A stretch of DNA of 64,000 nucleotides, from the NCBI RefSeq assembly GCF_005886345.1, contig NZ_PNEC01000004.1:62001-126000 (forward strand), in the 5' to 3' direction. Within the stretch, counting starts at the first letter, position 1. Each line of letters begins with the position of its first letter. This DNA comes from Pseudoalteromonas phenolica (GTDB taxonomy: Bacteria; Pseudomonadota; Gammaproteobacteria; Enterobacterales; Alteromonadaceae). Below are positions 62,146 to 64,000 of the stretch, one piece after another. The translations under genes and the position numbers were made by a program. The notes under the pieces are model-generated. The model worked only from the letters and a program-made list of their open reading frames with translations, had not been told where the DNA came from and searched no databases.

Positions 62146-63219
62146 ATGTCTTTTATTGATGCCGCATTTAAACAATCGCAAACCGCTAATAATACCGAGC
62201 AAGCACATTTAGCGTATCAACAAACTAAGCAACTGGCTTTTTATAAAAAGCTATCTATGGGATTAGCGGCAATTACAATAAGTACTGTATTTGCTACTGC
62301 TGGGTTTTATAGTGGGAAATATTTACAAAGCCAGTCTCAGCAATCTTCGGTAATAGAACCCAAAGAGTCATCTAAGAAAGAAAATATTGAGGAAAATACA
62401 AAATCTCTAAAAGTGGTTGATCAGCCTTCAAATCAAGTAACGATTAACTCAGAACAAGCCCAGACTGCTTCAATACCTCAAGTTGCTGCCTCGACAGAGC
62501 AATATCAGTGGATGTCTGTACAAGTTGGATTAGATGCGCAAGGTAAACCGGTATACACGCAACAGTTAGTGCCAGTTTCTGCTATTGTGAACCCAGGGCA
62601 AACCACTGCACGTGCAAATATCCCAAAAGATCAGAATATGAGTGCAGTGACAGAAGATTTGAGTCAATATCGTGTATTAGGCAAATCACTTGAATCAAAT
62701 ACGTCAATGCCGGCTCAACAGGAAGATTTAAGTCAATATCGAGTTTTAGGTAAGCCTTTATCTGAGAGCTCTAATATTCAAACAAGTGTTTTAGAAGAAA
62801 ATGTAGAAAAAAACTTGAATGTCACGAGTGAAAATCAAGTACTTGAAAATGAAGTGTTACTGGCAGATGAAGCCGCAGCTCGACTTAAAGCCGCTTTTGA
62901 TTTAGCCGTGGCTGAAACAGAGAATAAAGATTTTTCGAGTCAAGAAATAGAAGAACCCCAATCTAGTGAAGAGCAAACGCGTTTAGCAATAGAGTTATTA
63001 CCAGCAAGGACACAAATAGCGATTGGTAAATTGACGTATCAAGCCCACATATATGCATCTTTAGAGCATAAACGTTGGATAAAGATCAACGGCGTAGAGT
63101 TATATGAAGGAGATAAAATAAATGGCATGAGGTTATTAGAAATTGCTCCGGAGTCAAGTGTGTTTAGGTTTCAAGGCTATGACTTTACTGTAAAAGCCAT
63201 GCAAGATTGGCAGCCATAA
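62146..63219 (+). CDS. gspB: Type II secretion system protein GspB
   Basis: The ATG used has AAGAAG seven bases upstream; the ATG six bases earlier is too close to it. The 357-residue protein has one N-terminal membrane helix (KLSMGLAAITISTVFATAGFY), a long low-complexity periplasmic linker with a duplicated EDLSQYRVLGK unit, and a C-terminal GspB domain (LPARTQIAIGKLTYQAHIYA, KINGVELYEGDKINGMRLLEI). GspB/ExeB pairs with GspA to build the secretin. The rest of the type II secretion genes are not in the window. Confidence 0.88.
   Translation: MSFIDAAFKQSQTANNTEQAHLAYQQTKQLAFYKKLSMGLAAITISTVFATAGFYSGKYLQSQSQQSSVIEPKESSKKENIEENTKSLKVVDQPSNQVTINSEQAQTASIPQVAASTEQYQWMSVQVGLDAQGKPVYTQQLVPVSAIVNPGQTTARANIPKDQNMSAVTEDLSQYRVLGKSLESNTSMPAQQEDLSQYRVLGKPLSESSNIQTSVLEENVEKNLNVTSENQVLENEVLLADEAAARLKAAFDLAVAETENKDFSSQEIEEPQSSEEQTRLAIELLPARTQIAIGKLTYQAHIYASLEHKRWIKINGVELYEGDKINGMRLLEIAPESSVFRFQGYDFTVKAMQDWQP
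62653..62760 (+). repeat. Duplicated 13-codon unit in gspB
   Basis: Two copies encoding EDLSQYRVLGK(S/P)L start 69 bases apart. The protein repeat is almost exact while third positions differ, so the duplication is not recent. Confidence 0.8.
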
Positions 63220-63279
63220 TGACACTGAACGTGTGGAATTCGAGTTACACAGAGCCTAAGTGAGTTTTTTGTGACTGCA

Positions 63280-64000
63280 TTAGGGTAAGACTGAGTGCTT
63301 GAAAAACTTAATTAAATCTAGGCCGAACTCTTCAGGCTTTATTGCAGCTTCTAGCTCATCAGTACAGTGTTTCTCTGCTAAATCTATGTTTTCGACAGCG
63401 AGGTGATACATTGATTTGGCACTGTAAAATACTTTAACAATTGGCTTTAAAGGTTGTGCTGGGTTTGAGCTTGTGACCATGCCTATTCTTTGAGATTTCA
63501 ACTTAACCAAAGACCCAACAGGGTAGAGACCAATGCAATTGATAAACTCATTCAATAACTTTTCGTCAAAGTGTTGAGGGCTACTTTCACGTAAAATTTT
63601 GAAAGCTTGGATGGGGGGGAGTGCTTTTTTATAGACTCTTTCAGCAGTTAATGCATCAAATACATCGACAATAGAGGCCATTCTAACAAATTGAGATATT
63701 TCGCTATGACTGAGACCGTTAGGGTAGCCAGAGCCATCTAAACGCTCATGATGCGAGCCAGCTATTTCACAGCTAATTTTAGATAAACCTGCTTCACTGA
63801 CAATATCAAAGCTAAACTGAGCGTGTTGCTTCATTTGCTCAAATTCCTTATCACTTAATTTACCTTGCTTATTGAGAACTGTATCATCCACTTTTATTTT
63901 ACCAATATCATGGAGCAAGGCGCCGGTAGCGAGCTCTTCAATAATATGTTTATTCAAACGCAAATGCTTAGCAAATATAGTAATAAGTGTGGCAACGTTC
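63280..64000 (-). CDS. HD-GYP domain protein (partial, 5' end outside window)
   Basis: The frame is open to the window edge, so the N-terminus is missing. The visible 239 residues contain the HD-GYP domain: LLHDIGKIKVDDTVLNKQG, HHERLDGSGYPNGLSH and VDVFDALTAERVYKKALPP. They end with a small domain (YPVGSLVKLKSQRIGMVTSS) typical of stand-alone HD-GYP proteins. It should hydrolyse cyclic di-GMP. It converges with gspB. Confidence 0.9.
   Translation of the reverse strand, partial: NVATLITIFAKHLRLNKHIIEELATGALLHDIGKIKVDDTVLNKQGKLSDKEFEQMKQHAQFSFDIVSEAGLSKISCEIAGSHHERLDGSGYPNGLSHSEISQFVRMASIVDVFDALTAERVYKKALPPIQAFKILRESSPQHFDEKLLNEFINCIGLYPVGSLVKLKSQRIGMVTSSNPAQPLKPIVKVFYSAKSMYHLAVENIDLAEKHCTDELEAAIKPEEFGLDLIKFFKHSVLP

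Overview
The window looks like chromosomal DNA of a marine gammaproteobacterium, most likely Pseudoalteromonas or a close relative in the Alteromonadales. The basis is moderately AT-rich coding DNA, many lipoproteins with an LxxC lipobox, a TonB-dependent receptor, a Na+-driven galactose transporter of the vSGLT type, and typical gammaproteobacterial neighbourhoods (kbl-tdh, glpE-glpG, ubiC-ubiA, tsaD//plsY, folB-folK-uppP, gmhA-hldE, gspA-gspB). No rRNA, tRNA, CRISPR array, insertion sequence, integrase or prophage gene was seen. This assignment is inference; no search was run.

Layout. 1-3.4 kb: a partial OpgC-like acyltransferase and a CIA30-family exported protein face an ECF sigma factor fused to a long membrane domain. 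The two sides share a mirror-symmetric pair of identical promoter-like elements. 3.4-10 kb: chrA with a divergent LysR regulator, a spondin-domain lipoprotein, an esterase-TPR lipoprotein, a frameshifted DUF533 gene, and a LysR/VOC divergent pair. 10-19.8 kb: a DsbB-like membrane protein, dbpA, an iron-type alcohol dehydrogenase, an orphan ExbD/TolR, an M16 metallopeptidase lipoprotein, a dihaem cytochrome c-rhodanese fusion, an XRE-2TM regulator, and a VOC/ribbon-helix-helix divergent pair. 20.2-21.2 kb: a deletion scar joins the 5' part of a DUF1800 gene to the 3' end of a DUF1501 gene. 21.2-23.4 kb: an EamA transporter and an unrecognised membrane protein.

23.4-35.1 kb is a galactoside-use locus. 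The galR-like lacI, exported lacZ and exported GH63 (ygjK-like) genes run left. galT, galK, a Na+/sugar symporter and galM run right. One good GalR-type operator sits between the two arms. The likely route is periplasmic hydrolysis of beta-galactosides, Na+-coupled galactose uptake, mutarotation, and the Leloir pathway; no galE is in the window.

35.1-43.3 kb is an envelope sugar locus: DUF1415, waaA, a Wzi-type outer-membrane protein, gmhA, hldE, kdkA, a GT9 heptosyltransferase and gmhB. Together these supply ADP-heptose precursor steps and build the phosphorylated Kdo/heptose inner core. 43.4-49 kb holds threonine catabolism (kbl, tdh), glpE-glpG, an orphan FliL-like protein, and ubiC-ubiA. 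49-53 kb holds a LysR regulator, a REC-DUF3369-HD-GYP protein whose GTG start follows a 16-bp hairpin, and three small proteins of unknown function. 53-56.4 kb holds tsaD, plsY, folB, folK and uppP. 56.6-64 kb holds a TonB-dependent receptor, a cca gene whose C-terminal half lacks HD motifs, gspA (short form), gspB, and the 3' part of a second HD-GYP gene.

Most of the window is ordinary core genome. The strongest candidates for something new are the ECF-membrane protein, with its ten glycine pentads and mirrored promoter pair, the DUF1800/DUF1501 scar, and the hairpin at the HD-GYP start.
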